From Streptomyces barkulensis (lineage in GTDB: Bacteria > Actinomycetota > Actinomycetes > Streptomycetales > Streptomycetaceae), in assembly GCF_002843305.1 (NCBI RefSeq), contig NZ_PGSG01000110.1, forward strand, positions 124,001 to 188,000: a DNA stretch of 64,000 nt, read 5' to 3'. Every line of letters starts with the position of its first letter. Within the stretch, counting starts at the first letter, position 1. Positions 34,256-41,781 of the stretch are shown piece after piece. The notes under the pieces were generated by a model. That model did not search any database. It had not been told where the DNA came from and saw nothing but the letters and a program-made list of their open reading frames with translations. The position numbers were made by a program, and so were the translations under genes.

Positions 34256-34290
34256 GTACATATTCACGACCGCTGTCCATATTCATGAAC
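34256..34290. promoter_or_regulatory. Two operator-like repeats at the kdgD transcription start
   Basis: GCTGTACATATTCACGAC and GCTGTCCATATTCATGAA are direct repeats 19 bp apart. Each holds a GTNCA-N6-(T/C)GAAC-like element (34256-34271, 34275-34290). They lie at about +1 to +35 of kdgD, where a bound repressor would stop transcription. Confidence 0.55.
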
Positions 34291-34296
34291 ACCGTT

Positions 34297-34325
34297 ACGG
34301 TAGGGCAGGGGTTCACCGTGGTCAA
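34297..34325 (-). promoter_or_regulatory. Probable kdgD promoter
   Basis: On the minus strand TTGACC (34325-34320), a 17-bp spacer and TACCGT (34302-34297). Transcription would start near 34290, at the edge of the operator repeats. The -10 is identical to that of udh. Confidence 0.7.
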
Positions 34326-34366
34326 GACGGTCCGCTGCTGCGGGAGTGCCGCCCGGTCGGAGGCGC

Positions 34367-34382
34367 GGGAAAGCGCTTTCCC
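34367..34382. promoter_or_regulatory. Perfect palindrome GGGAAAGCGCTTTCCC, LacI-family-type operator
   Basis: A 16-bp perfect palindrome with the central GCGC and AAAGCGCTTT core typical of LacI/GalR-family operators. It ends 6 bp upstream of the udh -35 box and about 42 bp upstream of the kdgD -35. No LacI-family gene lies in this window. Confidence 0.6.
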
Positions 34383-34388
34383 TTACAC

Positions 34389-34417
34389 TTGACGACGTCG
34401 GGGCGACCTCCTACCGT
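34389..34417 (+). promoter_or_regulatory. Probable udh promoter
   Basis: TTGACG (34389-34394), a 17-bp spacer and TACCGT (34412-34417). Transcription would start near 34424, leaving a leader of about 90 bases before the udh ATG. Confidence 0.7.
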
Positions 34418-34513
34418 CTCCACAGTTGTGAATGACGATCGGTGATTCGCTCCTTCGTCGAGCCCGCTCGGCGTGTGCGCGCCGGCCTCCCCACCGCACC
34501 GAGGAGACAGCCC

Positions 34514-35344
34514 ATGCCCGCCCCCAGAACCGTCCTGCTCACCGGTGCCGCGGGCGGCCTCGGCACCCTGATGCGGGGACTGCTCCCCTCCTACGGCCAC
34601 ACCCTCCGGCTCCTCGACGTCGCTCCCGTCGAGCCGCTTCCCGGAGCGGGGGAGCGGGCCGAGGAGACGATCACCGCCGACCTCGCGGACCGGGCGGCCC
34701 TGCGCGAGGCCGTGCGGGGCGTGGACGCCGTGGTCCATCTCGCCGGGATCTCCCTGGAGGCCCCCTTCGAGAAGATCGTGCGGGCGAACATCGAGGGCAC
34801 CTACAACCTCTACGAGGCGGTCCGCGAGGAGGGCGTCGGACGCGTCGTCTTCGCCTCCTCCAACCACGCCGTCGGCTACACCCCCCGTCCGCGCGAGGGC
34901 GATCCGCTGATTCCGGTGGACACCCCGCGCCGCCCCGACACCTTCTACGGGCTGTCGAAGTGCTTCGGCGAGGACCTGGCCCAGCTCTACTGGGACCGGC
35001 ACGGCATCGAGACCGTCTCCATCCGCATCGGCTCCTGCTTCCCCGAACCCACGACGGTGCGGATGCTCTCGGTCTGGATGAGCCCCGCCGACGGGGCCCG
35101 GCTGCTGCACGCCGCCCTGACCGCCGAGGGCGTCGGGCACACCGTCGTCCACGGCTCCTCCGCCAACACCCGGCTGTGGTGGGACCTCTCCTCGGCCCGG
35201 GCCCTGGGGTACGAGCCGCAGGACGACTCCGAGCCGTACGCGGCCGAGCTCATCGCCGAACAGGGCGAACTCGATCCGGACCGGCCGGAACACGCCCGCC
35301 TGGGCGGTCACTTCACCACCGAACCGCCGATCTGGCCGCACTGA
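34514..35344 (+). CDS. udh: NAD-dependent uronate dehydrogenase
   Basis: A 276-residue short-chain/extended SDR enzyme (EC 1.1.1.203) that oxidises D-galacturonate or D-glucuronate to the aldarolactone. It has TGAAGGLG (about residue 11) for NAD, VDAVVHLAGIS, VFASSNHAVGY with the catalytic Ser, and DTFYGLSKCFGE holding the catalytic Tyr and Lys (about 136-140). MLSVWMSPADGARLLHAAL is characteristic of Udh. ATG at 34514 follows GAGGAG. With kdgD and the symporter it makes a short oxidative uronate route; an aldarate dehydratase and an aldehyde dehydrogenase are missing from the window and must be elsewhere. Confidence 0.92.
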   Translation: MPAPRTVLLTGAAGGLGTLMRGLLPSYGHTLRLLDVAPVEPLPGAGERAEETITADLADRAALREAVRGVDAVVHLAGISLEAPFEKIVRANIEGTYNLYEAVREEGVGRVVFASSNHAVGYTPRPREGDPLIPVDTPRRPDTFYGLSKCFGEDLAQLYWDRHGIETVSIRIGSCFPEPTTVRMLSVWMSPADGARLLHAALTAEGVGHTVVHGSSANTRLWWDLSSARALGYEPQDDSEPYAAELIAEQGELDPDRPEHARLGGHFTTEPPIWPH

Positions 35345-35346
35345 CC

Positions 35347-35418
35347 AGCCGCCCAGCCGCCCAGCCGCCCAGCCGCCCAGCCGCCCAGCCGCCCAGCCGC
35401 CCAGCCGCCCAGCCGCCC
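35347..35418. repeat. Nine tandem AGCCGCCC octamers
   Basis: Nine perfect 8-bp copies begin 3 bp after the udh stop codon. The tract is a likely length-variable microsatellite. It lies in the gap between the convergent udh and phosphatase genes and seems not to code for anything. Confidence 0.85.
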
Positions 35419-35461
35419 CGTCGCTCCGGTGATCCGTCGCTCCGGCGGACGCCGGGCCGTC

Positions 35462-38149
35462 TCAGCCCAGGTCGTCGAACATGGCCAGCAGCGCCTGCTC
35501 GTCCGCCTCCCCCAGGGCGGGCTCCTCCCGGCGGCCGGAGCCGGAGTCCTCGGGGCGCGGCACCTGCTCGGCCCACACCGTCTTCCCCCGCGACATGTAG
35601 CGCACCCCCCAGTTCCTGGTGAACTGCGCCACCAGGAACAGGCCGCGCCCACCCTCCTCGGTCACCCCGGCACGCCGGATGCGGGGGGAGGAGTTGCTGC
35701 GGTCGGAGACCTCGCAGAGCAGGGACGCGCCGCGCAGCAGTCGCAGCCGTACAGGCCCCCCGCCGCCGTACCGCACGGCGTTGGTGACCAGCTCGCTCAC
35801 CACCAGGCCGGTGCCGTACTCCAGTTCCGGCAGGCTCCACTCGTCCAGCTGCCGCCGGGTCAGCGCCCTGGCATCGGCGACCACCGACGGGTCGGAGGGC
35901 AGCTCCCAGGACGCCACCCGGTCGGCGGGCAGCGCGTGCACACGGGCCAGCAGCAGGGCCACGTCGTCCCGGGGGCCGTCCCGGGCCCCGTCGTGCGGGT
36001 CGCCGGGCAGCAGGGCGCCGGTGACCCGGTCGCAGATCCGCTCCAGAGACGGCTCCGGCGGTGAAGACGGCGGCGAATCCGTACCGCGCAGCGCTGAGGT
36101 GAGCAGCCCCGTGCGCGCTTCGGTGTCGCCGTAGCCGCGGCCCTCCTTGAGCAGGCCGTCGGTGTACAGCGCCAGCAGACTGCCCGCGGGCAGCTCCACG
36201 GTGGCGGACTCGTAGGGCTGGAGCCCGCCGAGCCCCAGCGGCGGCCCGGCCGGCAGGTCCAGCGTCCGCGTTCCGCCGCCGGGCAGCACGGCGACGGGCG
36301 GCGGATGCCCGGCGCGGGCGGCCGTACAGCGGCAGGTCACCGGGTCGTACACCGCGTACAGGCAGGTCGCGGCCGTGGCCGGGTCGTCGGGCGCGCGGCC
36401 GACCAGGTCGTCCAGGTGGGCCAGCACCTCCTCCGGCGGCATGTCCAGATCGGCCAGGGTGCGCACCGCCGTGCGCAGCCGGCCCATGGTGGCCGCCGCC
36501 TCCAGCCCGTGGCCCGCCACGTCCCCGACGACCAGCGCCGAACGCATCCCGGACAGCGGGATCGCGTCGAACCAGTCGCCGCCCACCCCGCTCCTGGCGT
36601 CGGCCGGCAGATAGCGGTGGGCGAGATCGACGGCGGCCAGCCGGGGCGTGTCACGCGGCAGCAGACTGCGCTGCAGGGTCAGGGCGGCGTCACGCTCCCG
36701 GCTGAAGCGGCGGGCGTTGTCCACGCTGATCGCGGTGCGGGCCGCCAGCTCACCCGCCAGGGCCAGGTCGTCCTCCTCGTAGGTGCGCGCCCTGCCGCGC
36801 CGGTAGAAACCGGCCAGGCCCAGGACGGCGCCCCCGACACGCAGTGGCGCGGCCAGATACGAGTGCTCGCCCTCGCCGAGCAGTTCGCGCAGCAGTTCAC
36901 CGGGGTGGGCGCCGCTCAGGGAGGGGGCCGTGAGGATCTCGGTCCGCACCGAGTCCGCGACGGGCCGCCCGGCCTCCAGGCACCGGGCCTGCGGAGTGCC
37001 GGGCGCGTAGCCGACCGGGGCGTCCGCGCCGTCGCCCGGCGCGCCCTCCGCCCGCCCTCCGCCCCGTACGGCCACCCGGCGCAGCGCCGGCGCTGCGCCG
37101 GGGGTTCCCGGCGGGGGCTCCTCGCCGGCCAGGACGTCCTCGGCCAGGTCCACCACGACGACGTCGGCGAACCTCGGAACGGTGATCTCCGCCAGTTCCT
37201 CCGCCGTGCGCCGGATGTCCAGTGTGGTGCCGATCCGGGTGCCCGCCTCGTTCAGCAGCGACAGCCGCCGACGGGCCTCGACGGCCAGGCGGCCGACCCC
37301 CGGCTCGCCCACCATCAGCAGCCACGCTTCGGGGCCGCCGCCCTCCGTCCCGCCGGGCCGGCGCTCCCGTTCCGCCTCCCGCGGCCCCTCCGCCTCCCGC
37401 GGCCCCTCCGGCTCCTGCCGTACACCGCCAGGTACGTCCGTCTCCTCCCGAGTGTCCGCGGGCCGCCCGGCGGGGGAGGGCGGACGCAGCAGCGGCACCC
37501 TCCGGCCGTCCGGGCCGCCCGCCGCGGCCGCGGGCGCTCCCGGTGCGGTGACGGTGGAGCGGGCCTCCCGGAAACTGATCTCGACGGCGGCGCCCTCCGC
37601 GTCGCCGTGGTGCAGGAGTTTGCGCCGCAGCGTCGCCACCCGCCCGCCCGTCAGCGGCACCTCGGCGAACGTCTCGCTGCTGGAGGAGATCAACTCGGTG
37701 GCGGTCTCCAGCAGCGCCAGCTCCTCTCGCGGGGCCAGCCGGGGCGCCGCCCCGCCGCGCCGGGCCGGCGTCCCCGAGGCGAGATCGATCTCGGCGTGCT
37801 CGCCGCGCCGCCTGGCCCGCAGGAACGACTCCATCAGGCCGCGTTCCCGGGCCGATCCCATCTCCAGCAGCCGCTCGCCGATGCGGTCGGTGGCGTTCTG
37901 GAGCATCAGCGCCATCCCGGGCCTGGCCAGCTCTATGGGGACCGAGAGGTTCACCGCGCCCTGCACGGTGCCGCCCACCGGGTCGCGCACCGGGGCGGCC
38001 ATGCAGGTCAGCGTCTTGAGGCTGTGCAGGAAGTGCTCGTGCCCGACGACCACGAACGGGGCCCGGGTGCTCAGCACCATGCTGACGCTGCTGGTTCCCA
38101 TGAACCGCTCGTCGACATTGGCGCCCGGGACGAGGGAGGCGGCGTCCAT
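35462..38149 (-). CDS. SpoIIE-family PP2C phosphatase with GAF and HATPase domains (main part, N-terminus frameshifted)
   Basis: The readable part is 895 residues. A conserved N-terminal sensor portion includes MGTSSVSMVLSTRAPFVVVGHEHFLHSLKTLTCMAAPVRDP. A GAF domain spans about 285-480. A PP2C/SpoIIE phosphatase follows (about 486-715) with VGGDWFDAIPL, VVGDVAGHGLEAA and ALYTDGLLKEGRG, the metal-binding Asp motifs. An RsbW-like ATPase spans about 745-870 with VSELVTNAVRYGG and RGLFLVAQF. Such proteins control sigma factors by partner switching. The ATG at 38149 is only the first one left in this frame: the real N-terminus continues upstream in another frame (see 38150-38447). Confidence 0.85.
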   Translation of the reverse strand: MDAASLVPGANVDERFMGTSSVSMVLSTRAPFVVVGHEHFLHSLKTLTCMAAPVRDPVGGTVQGAVNLSVPIELARPGMALMLQNATDRIGERLLEMGSARERGLMESFLRARRRGEHAEIDLASGTPARRGGAAPRLAPREELALLETATELISSSSETFAEVPLTGGRVATLRRKLLHHGDAEGAAVEISFREARSTVTAPGAPAAAAGGPDGRRVPLLRPPSPAGRPADTREETDVPGGVRQEPEGPREAEGPREAERERRPGGTEGGGPEAWLLMVGEPGVGRLAVEARRRLSLLNEAGTRIGTTLDIRRTAEELAEITVPRFADVVVVDLAEDVLAGEEPPPGTPGAAPALRRVAVRGGGRAEGAPGDGADAPVGYAPGTPQARCLEAGRPVADSVRTEILTAPSLSGAHPGELLRELLGEGEHSYLAAPLRVGGAVLGLAGFYRRGRARTYEEDDLALAGELAARTAISVDNARRFSRERDAALTLQRSLLPRDTPRLAAVDLAHRYLPADARSGVGGDWFDAIPLSGMRSALVVGDVAGHGLEAAATMGRLRTAVRTLADLDMPPEEVLAHLDDLVGRAPDDPATAATCLYAVYDPVTCRCTAARAGHPPPVAVLPGGGTRTLDLPAGPPLGLGGLQPYESATVELPAGSLLALYTDGLLKEGRGYGDTEARTGLLTSALRGTDSPPSSPPEPSLERICDRVTGALLPGDPHDGARDGPRDDVALLLARVHALPADRVASWELPSDPSVVADARALTRRQLDEWSLPELEYGTGLVVSELVTNAVRYGGGGPVRLRLLRGASLLCEVSDRSNSSPRIRRAGVTEEGGRGLFLVAQFTRNWGVRYMSRGKTVWAEQVPRPEDSGSGRREEPALGEADEQALLAMFDDLG

Positions 38150-38447
38150 CAGCTCCAGCCCCCCCGGTCTCCCCGAGCCGGTCGACGATGTTGGCCCGCG
38201 AATCGGTCAGCACCACGGTGACGGGCATCCCGGAGAACCGCTCGTACAGCCGCCGCAGTACCGGCATGGCAGCCCTGACCAGCCGGGAGTCCGGATCCAG
38301 GTCGCTCTCCACGGGTAGCGAGGGATTCTCCTGGTCGACGCCGAGCAGGCGCGATCGCTGCCAGGAGGCGAGGATCTCCGCACGCACCTCGGGGGTGGGC
38401 GGTCGCACACCGCGGCCGTCCCTCGCGAGGATCGGGAAAGAAGTCAC
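38150..38447 (-). pseudogene. N-terminal part of the SpoIIE-type phosphatase, out of frame
   Basis: From a GTG at 38447 the frame reads VTSFPILARDGRGVRPP, then EVRAEILASWQRSRLLGV (the SWQRS motif of AcoR/DhaR-like sensor domains) and VVLTDSRANIVDRLGETGG, about 95 residues. It then leaves frame in a run of seven G (38159-38165, minus strand). With six G it would read ...GETGGLELMDAASLVPGANVDER... straight into the downstream frame. So one extra base splits the gene. Whether this is a true mutation or a sequencing error cannot be told from the sequence. No clear ribosome site lies before the GTG. Confidence 0.7.
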
Positions 38448-38699
38448 CGGAACGAAATAATAGGACAAAAAGGGTGGAAGTTCATATCGGTGTGTCCGGG
38501 GCGGCGGGGGAACCCGCGGGGCGGCACCGGCTGCCCCCGCCGCCGCGGGGGCGCGCCCAGCGGCGGCACGTCGCCGAAGGGCCGCGCGGGACCGTTCTGG
38601 AACGGGCGGGCCGGGTGGTGCGCAGCGCCGAGGAGGAGGAGCGAACCCTCCCGGGACGGGCCCCGGAATATTCGCTGCGGTGACGGGGCCGCCGACTTC

Positions 38700-38705
38700 T
38701 ATGAT
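38700..38705 (+). promoter_or_regulatory. TATGAT -10 element for a leaderless S66 peptidase transcript
   Basis: TATGAT ends 6 bp before the ATG at 38712, so transcription should begin at or next to the start codon. No good ribosome site precedes this ATG. The -35 region is weak. Confidence 0.5.
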
Positions 38706-38711
38706 CGGCGG

Positions 38712-39755
38712 ATGACGGATCCCGTATACCCGGCGAAGCCCCGGCCCGGTGACATGGTCGCGGTGCTGTCCCCCTCGTCCGGCCTGCCCGGCGTCCTCCC
38801 CATGCCGTACGAGCTGGGCCTGCGCAGACTGCGGGAGGAGTTCGGGTTGAAGACGGTGGAGTACCCGGCCTCCAGGAAGATGGGGTCGACGCCCGGGGAG
38901 CGGGCCGCCGACATCCACGCGGCCTTCGCGGACCCCCGTGTCAAGGCCGTGTTCGCCAGCATCGGAGGTGACGACCAGATCACCGTCCTGCCCCACCTCG
39001 ACCGCGACCTCCTCCGCGCCAACCCCAAACCCTTCTTCGGGTACAGCGACAACACCAACCTGCTGCTCCTGCTGCGGAACCTGGGCATCGTCGGATACCA
39101 CGGCGGCACGGTGATGGTCGAGCTCGGGCGCCCCGGCGCGATGCACCCGCTGACCGCCGACTCGCTCAGGGCGGCGCTGTTCACCTCCGGCGAGTACGAA
39201 CTCACCGCAGCGGACGCCTACGGGGACATCAGCCGCCCCTGGGACGACCCGCGCACCTTCGACTCCGAACCGGAGATGGAACCCGCCGACGGCTGGTCCT
39301 GGCACAACGGCGACCGGGTGGTCGAGGGGATCAGCTGGGGCGGCGAACTGGAGATCGTCTCCTGGCTGCTGATGGCCGACCGCGAGGTCCTTCCGGTCGA
39401 CTCCTACGCCGGCGGCGTGCTCTTCCTGGAGACGTCCGAGGAGATGCCGCGCGCCGAACAGGTCTACCGGATCCTGCGCAACATGGGCGAACGCGGTCTG
39501 CTCCGGCAGTTCCCGGCGCTGCTGATGGGCAGGGCGAGGAGCTGGTCGTTCGAGAACCGGTTCACCGCCCCGGAGAAGGCACGGTTCCGCCGGGACCAGC
39601 GGGAGGCCGTCCTGCGGGCCCTTGGGCAGTACGCCCCCGACACCATGGCGGTGTTCGACGTCGACCTCGGCCACACCGACCCTCAGCTCGTCATCCCCGT
39701 CGGAGGACGGATCCGGGTGGACGGCCCCGCGCGCCGTATCACGGTCACCTACTGA
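38712..39755 (+). CDS. S66 peptidase, MccF / LD-carboxypeptidase family
   Basis: A 347-residue serine carboxypeptidase of the S66 family, in which LdcA trims tetrapeptides in peptidoglycan recycling and MccF cleaves microcin C-type aminoacyl adenylates. The triad is visible: Ser in FFGYSDNTNLLLLL (about residue 114), Glu in SWGGELEIVSWL (about 212), His in DVDLGHTDPQLVIP (about 323). MVAVLSPSSGLPGVLP opens the protein. The whole-protein pattern, including GGELEI, is closer to MccF-like than to LdcA. It has no signal peptide, so it acts in the cytosol. It stands alone, divergent from the phosphatase gene, and is probably leaderless. Confidence 0.88.
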   Translation: MTDPVYPAKPRPGDMVAVLSPSSGLPGVLPMPYELGLRRLREEFGLKTVEYPASRKMGSTPGERAADIHAAFADPRVKAVFASIGGDDQITVLPHLDRDLLRANPKPFFGYSDNTNLLLLLRNLGIVGYHGGTVMVELGRPGAMHPLTADSLRAALFTSGEYELTAADAYGDISRPWDDPRTFDSEPEMEPADGWSWHNGDRVVEGISWGGELEIVSWLLMADREVLPVDSYAGGVLFLETSEEMPRAEQVYRILRNMGERGLLRQFPALLMGRARSWSFENRFTAPEKARFRRDQREAVLRALGQYAPDTMAVFDVDLGHTDPQLVIPVGGRIRVDGPARRITVTY

Positions 39756-39803
39756 GCCGGTCCCCCGGCCGGCAGGGGAACGACCCCCATCCCGGCGCCG
39801 GCG

Positions 39804-40106
39804 GTGACCGGCCGCCTCATCGTCGCCTTCGCGCAGGGCGCACCGGTCCGTCCCGGGGTCGGCGGGGCACTGGAGCGGCTCACGCCCCGCGAACGGAAGG
39901 TGCTGCTCCTGGTCGTCTCGATGGCGGTGGTGTGGCCCGTGGCAGCCACCGCCCCGACCAGACTGCTCGCCCTCGCCGTGCCGCTGCCGGACGGTCCCGT
40001 GGGAGCGGCGCTCCTGCTCGGCCTGGTCTCCCTGGCCGCCGTGGTCAACGCCGGGGTCCTCAGCGCCGTGCTGCGCCGGTTCCGCACCCGCGCCGCCCGG
40101 GCCTGA
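39804..40106 (+). CDS. Possible small membrane protein
   Basis: A 100-residue frame starting with GTG. Two hydrophobic stretches (VLLLVVSMAVVWPVAATA and GAALLLGLVSLAAVVNAGVLSAVL) suggest two membrane helices with a basic C-terminus RRFRTRAARA. No clear ribosome site lies in front of the GTG and no family is recognised. It fills an otherwise empty stretch after the S66 gene in the same direction, which is the main reason to list it. Confidence 0.4.
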   Translation: MTGRLIVAFAQGAPVRPGVGGALERLTPRERKVLLLVVSMAVVWPVAATAPTRLLALAVPLPDGPVGAALLLGLVSLAAVVNAGVLSAVLRRFRTRAARA

Positions 40107-40253
40107 GGCACCCCGCGGGCGGCGGTGCGACGTCGCCGCCCGCGGGGGGTGCATGCTCCCGCGTTCGGCGCCGGCGGTGTGTGATGCTGGGCGGGACCAT
40201 GTCGGTCGGACGGCGTACAGCGACGTACAGCGATGTGTCGAGGAGTGCCACCC

Positions 40254-40673
40254 ATGTCGAAGCCACCGCTCCCCGAAGCGGCCGTGACCATGCTGAAGAA
40301 GGCCAACCCGGCCGTCATCACGACCCTGCGGCCGGACGGCCAGCCGGTGTCCACCGCCACCTGGTACCTGTGGGAGGACGGCCGGGTGCTGGTCAACATG
40401 GACGAGGCCCGCAAACGGCTGCGGCATGTGCGCGACGACCCCCGTGTCACCCTCACCGTGCTCGACGAGGGCAACTGGTACACGCACGTCAGCCTCATCG
40501 GCCGCGTGACCGAGATCCGCGACGACCCGGAGCTCGCCGACATCGACCGGCTGGCCCGCCACTACCTCGGCGAGCCGTATCCGCGGCGGGACCGCCGCCG
40601 CGTCAGCGCCTGGATCGGGATCGACCGCTGGCACGGCTGGGGCTCCCTGAAGGACAGCGACCAGCCCGGATGA
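40254..40673 (+). CDS. PPOX-class F420-dependent oxidoreductase / pyridoxamine-phosphate-oxidase-fold protein
   Basis: A 139-residue split-barrel flavin/deazaflavin protein. LKKANPAVITTLRPDGQPVSTATWYLWEDGRVLVNMDEARKRLRHVRDDPRV is the characteristic start of the actinobacterial F420-binding family (TIGR03618-like), and VSLIGRVTEIRDDPELADIDRLARHYLGEPYP the second half. Likely a homodimer using F420H2; its substrate is not known. ATG at 40254 follows GAGGAG. Two CGTACAGCGA decamers (40214-40233) lie just upstream in its leader. Confidence 0.88.
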   Translation: MSKPPLPEAAVTMLKKANPAVITTLRPDGQPVSTATWYLWEDGRVLVNMDEARKRLRHVRDDPRVTLTVLDEGNWYTHVSLIGRVTEIRDDPELADIDRLARHYLGEPYPRRDRRRVSAWIGIDRWHGWGSLKDSDQPG

Positions 40674-40819
40674 CGCCCCCGGCCGAGCCCCCGGCAGCGT
40701 GCTCGTCCGCGTGCTCGTCCGCGAGGCCCGGTCGAGGCGGCCGCGAGCCGGCAGGAGTGTTCTTCTCCGTACGGGGCACCGGTCGATGACAGCCCGGTTC
40801 GGTTGTTTCAGGAGGCACC

Positions 40820-41017
40820 GTGACGGAAACCGTCGTTCTCATCCTCGGCCTGGTGGTCGCGCCCATCGCAGCCCTGGCCCTGCTCACCTGGGGTCTGAAC
40901 GGCACCGTGCGGCTGCTGGACCACTTCGCCGGCCGGAGGGAGCCGGCGGCGCGGACCGTGCGGTGGCGGGCGCCGGAGACGACCCCGGGCGGCGCAGCCG
41001 AGACCCTTTCCCGCTGA
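40820..41017 (+). CDS. Small single-helix membrane protein
   Basis: A 65-residue protein with one strong hydrophobic helix near the start (TVVLILGLVVAPIAALALLTWGL) and a polar, Arg-rich cytosolic tail. GTG start follows AGGAGGCACC, a very good site, and a long hairpin begins right at its stop codon; both support it as a real gene. No known family; function unknown. Confidence 0.65.
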   Translation: MTETVVLILGLVVAPIAALALLTWGLNGTVRLLDHFAGRREPAARTVRWRAPETTPGGAAETLSR

Positions 41018-41079
41018 CTCCCCTCCCCATGCCCCCGCAGGTTCTCCGCTGACCCTGCCGGGGCATGGAGAGGGGAGTC
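41016..41079 (+). terminator. Long imperfect hairpin after the small membrane protein
   Basis: GACTCCCCTCCCCATGCCCC pairs with GGGGCATGGAGAGGGGAGTC with one mismatch, and GCAGG with CCTGC pairs inside the loop. The stem begins in the stop codon of the preceding gene. Confidence 0.75.
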
Positions 41080-41117
41080 CGGCATGGCATCCGGCCCGGC
41101 CGGTCACACGTCGGAAC

Positions 41118-41432
41118 ATGAACGATTCACCGAGCACATCCCCCGCCGGCGACCCGGCGGACGAACAGGCCGTCCGGCGCCTGGTACCGGTCTGGCTGGA
41201 GGAGGCCGCCCGCCACGACGCGGAGGCGGCCGGGCGGGCCCGGCAGGAGTGGGAACAGGGCCGTCTGTCCCCCGACGCCGCGAGGGAACTGGCCGACTGG
41301 GTGACGGCCCGGGTCACCGACACCGGGTTCAACGAGGACGAGGGGCCTTCCAGGCAGGGGCCCGCGCACGTCAGCGTGGCCGACAAGACCGCGGTCCACC
41401 GGTGGCTCGCCGCCCGGGGACACGACGTGTGA
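41118..41432 (+). CDS. Hypothetical protein
   Basis: A 104-residue acidic, mostly helical protein: ADEQAVRRLVPVWLEEAARHDAEAAGRARQEWEQGRLSPDAARELADWVTARV. No known domain, signal or membrane segment. It resembles short, uncharacterised actinobacterial proteins by composition only. The ATG at 41118 has only a weak site (CGGAAC). It follows a strong terminator and is convergent with the next small gene, so it must have its own promoter. Confidence 0.55.
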   Translation: MNDSPSTSPAGDPADEQAVRRLVPVWLEEAARHDAEAAGRARQEWEQGRLSPDAARELADWVTARVTDTGFNEDEGPSRQGPAHVSVADKTAVHRWLAARGHDV

Positions 41433-41463
41433 GGCGGCGCCGCCCCCGGAGCGGGGCGGCGGC

Positions 41464-41694
41464 TCAGGTCCAGGTGTACTTGCCCCCGCCCACCCAGCGC
41501 ACGGTGGCCGGGTCGTCCAGGTCCACCGGGCTCAGCCCCGCGTCGTACGCCAGCCGGACCACGTCGGTGATGTCATGGGCGAGGCCGACCGTCCCGTCAC
41601 TGAGCTGGACCGTGCGGAACGGCCGGTCCCCGTGTGTCACGCCCCAGACGATGATCGGGGGCTGCGACGGCGTCTGGTCGGTCACGCCTTCCAT
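41464..41694 (-). CDS. Hypothetical small protein
   Basis: A 76-residue protein with a compact beta-alpha look: PIIVWGVTHGDRPFRTVQLSDGTVGLAHDITDVVRLAYDAGL, then LDDPATVRWVGGGKYTWT. The ending 'DDPATVRWVGGG.YTW' looks conserved-protein-like, but I know no function. The ATG at 41694 is one option; a GTG nine bases inside is another. It lies downstream of a strong hairpin that ends the ABC operon, so it is a separate unit. Confidence 0.6.
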   Translation of the reverse strand: MEGVTDQTPSQPPIIVWGVTHGDRPFRTVQLSDGTVGLAHDITDVVRLAYDAGLSPVDLDDPATVRWVGGGKYTWT

Positions 41695-41721
41695 CGTGGA
41701 CGGGCGGGGCCGCTCCCGCAT

Positions 41722-41779
41722 CCCGCGTCCCGCATCCCGGCCGACCGTGCGCCGGTCCGGCCGGGACGCGGGACGCGGG
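41722..41779 (-). terminator. 22-bp near-perfect hairpin after the ABC exporter pair
   Basis: Two 22-base arms (41722-41743 and 41758-41779) pair with one mismatch around a 14-base loop. The stem starts 2 bp past the stop codon of the second exporter gene. Confidence 0.8.
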
Positions 41780-41781
41780 GG

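Noticed and set aside
35347..35418. Nine repeats as a possible CRISPR array
   Set aside because: The unit is 8 bp with no spacers; it is a simple tandem microsatellite.
39804..40106. LTPRER string as a LuxR-type DNA-binding motif
   Set aside because: Only the first six residues match; the following sequence is a membrane helix, not a helix-turn-helix.
36897..40634. Long minus-strand open frame through the S66 peptidase gene
   Set aside because: Most of it is the antisense of the S66 gene. Only a short part (near 38150-38447) is real coding sequence, namely the N-terminus of the phosphatase.
41722..41779. Long inverted repeat as an insertion-sequence end
   Set aside because: No transposase, no target duplication, and the repeat starts 2 bp past a stop codon, which fits a terminator.
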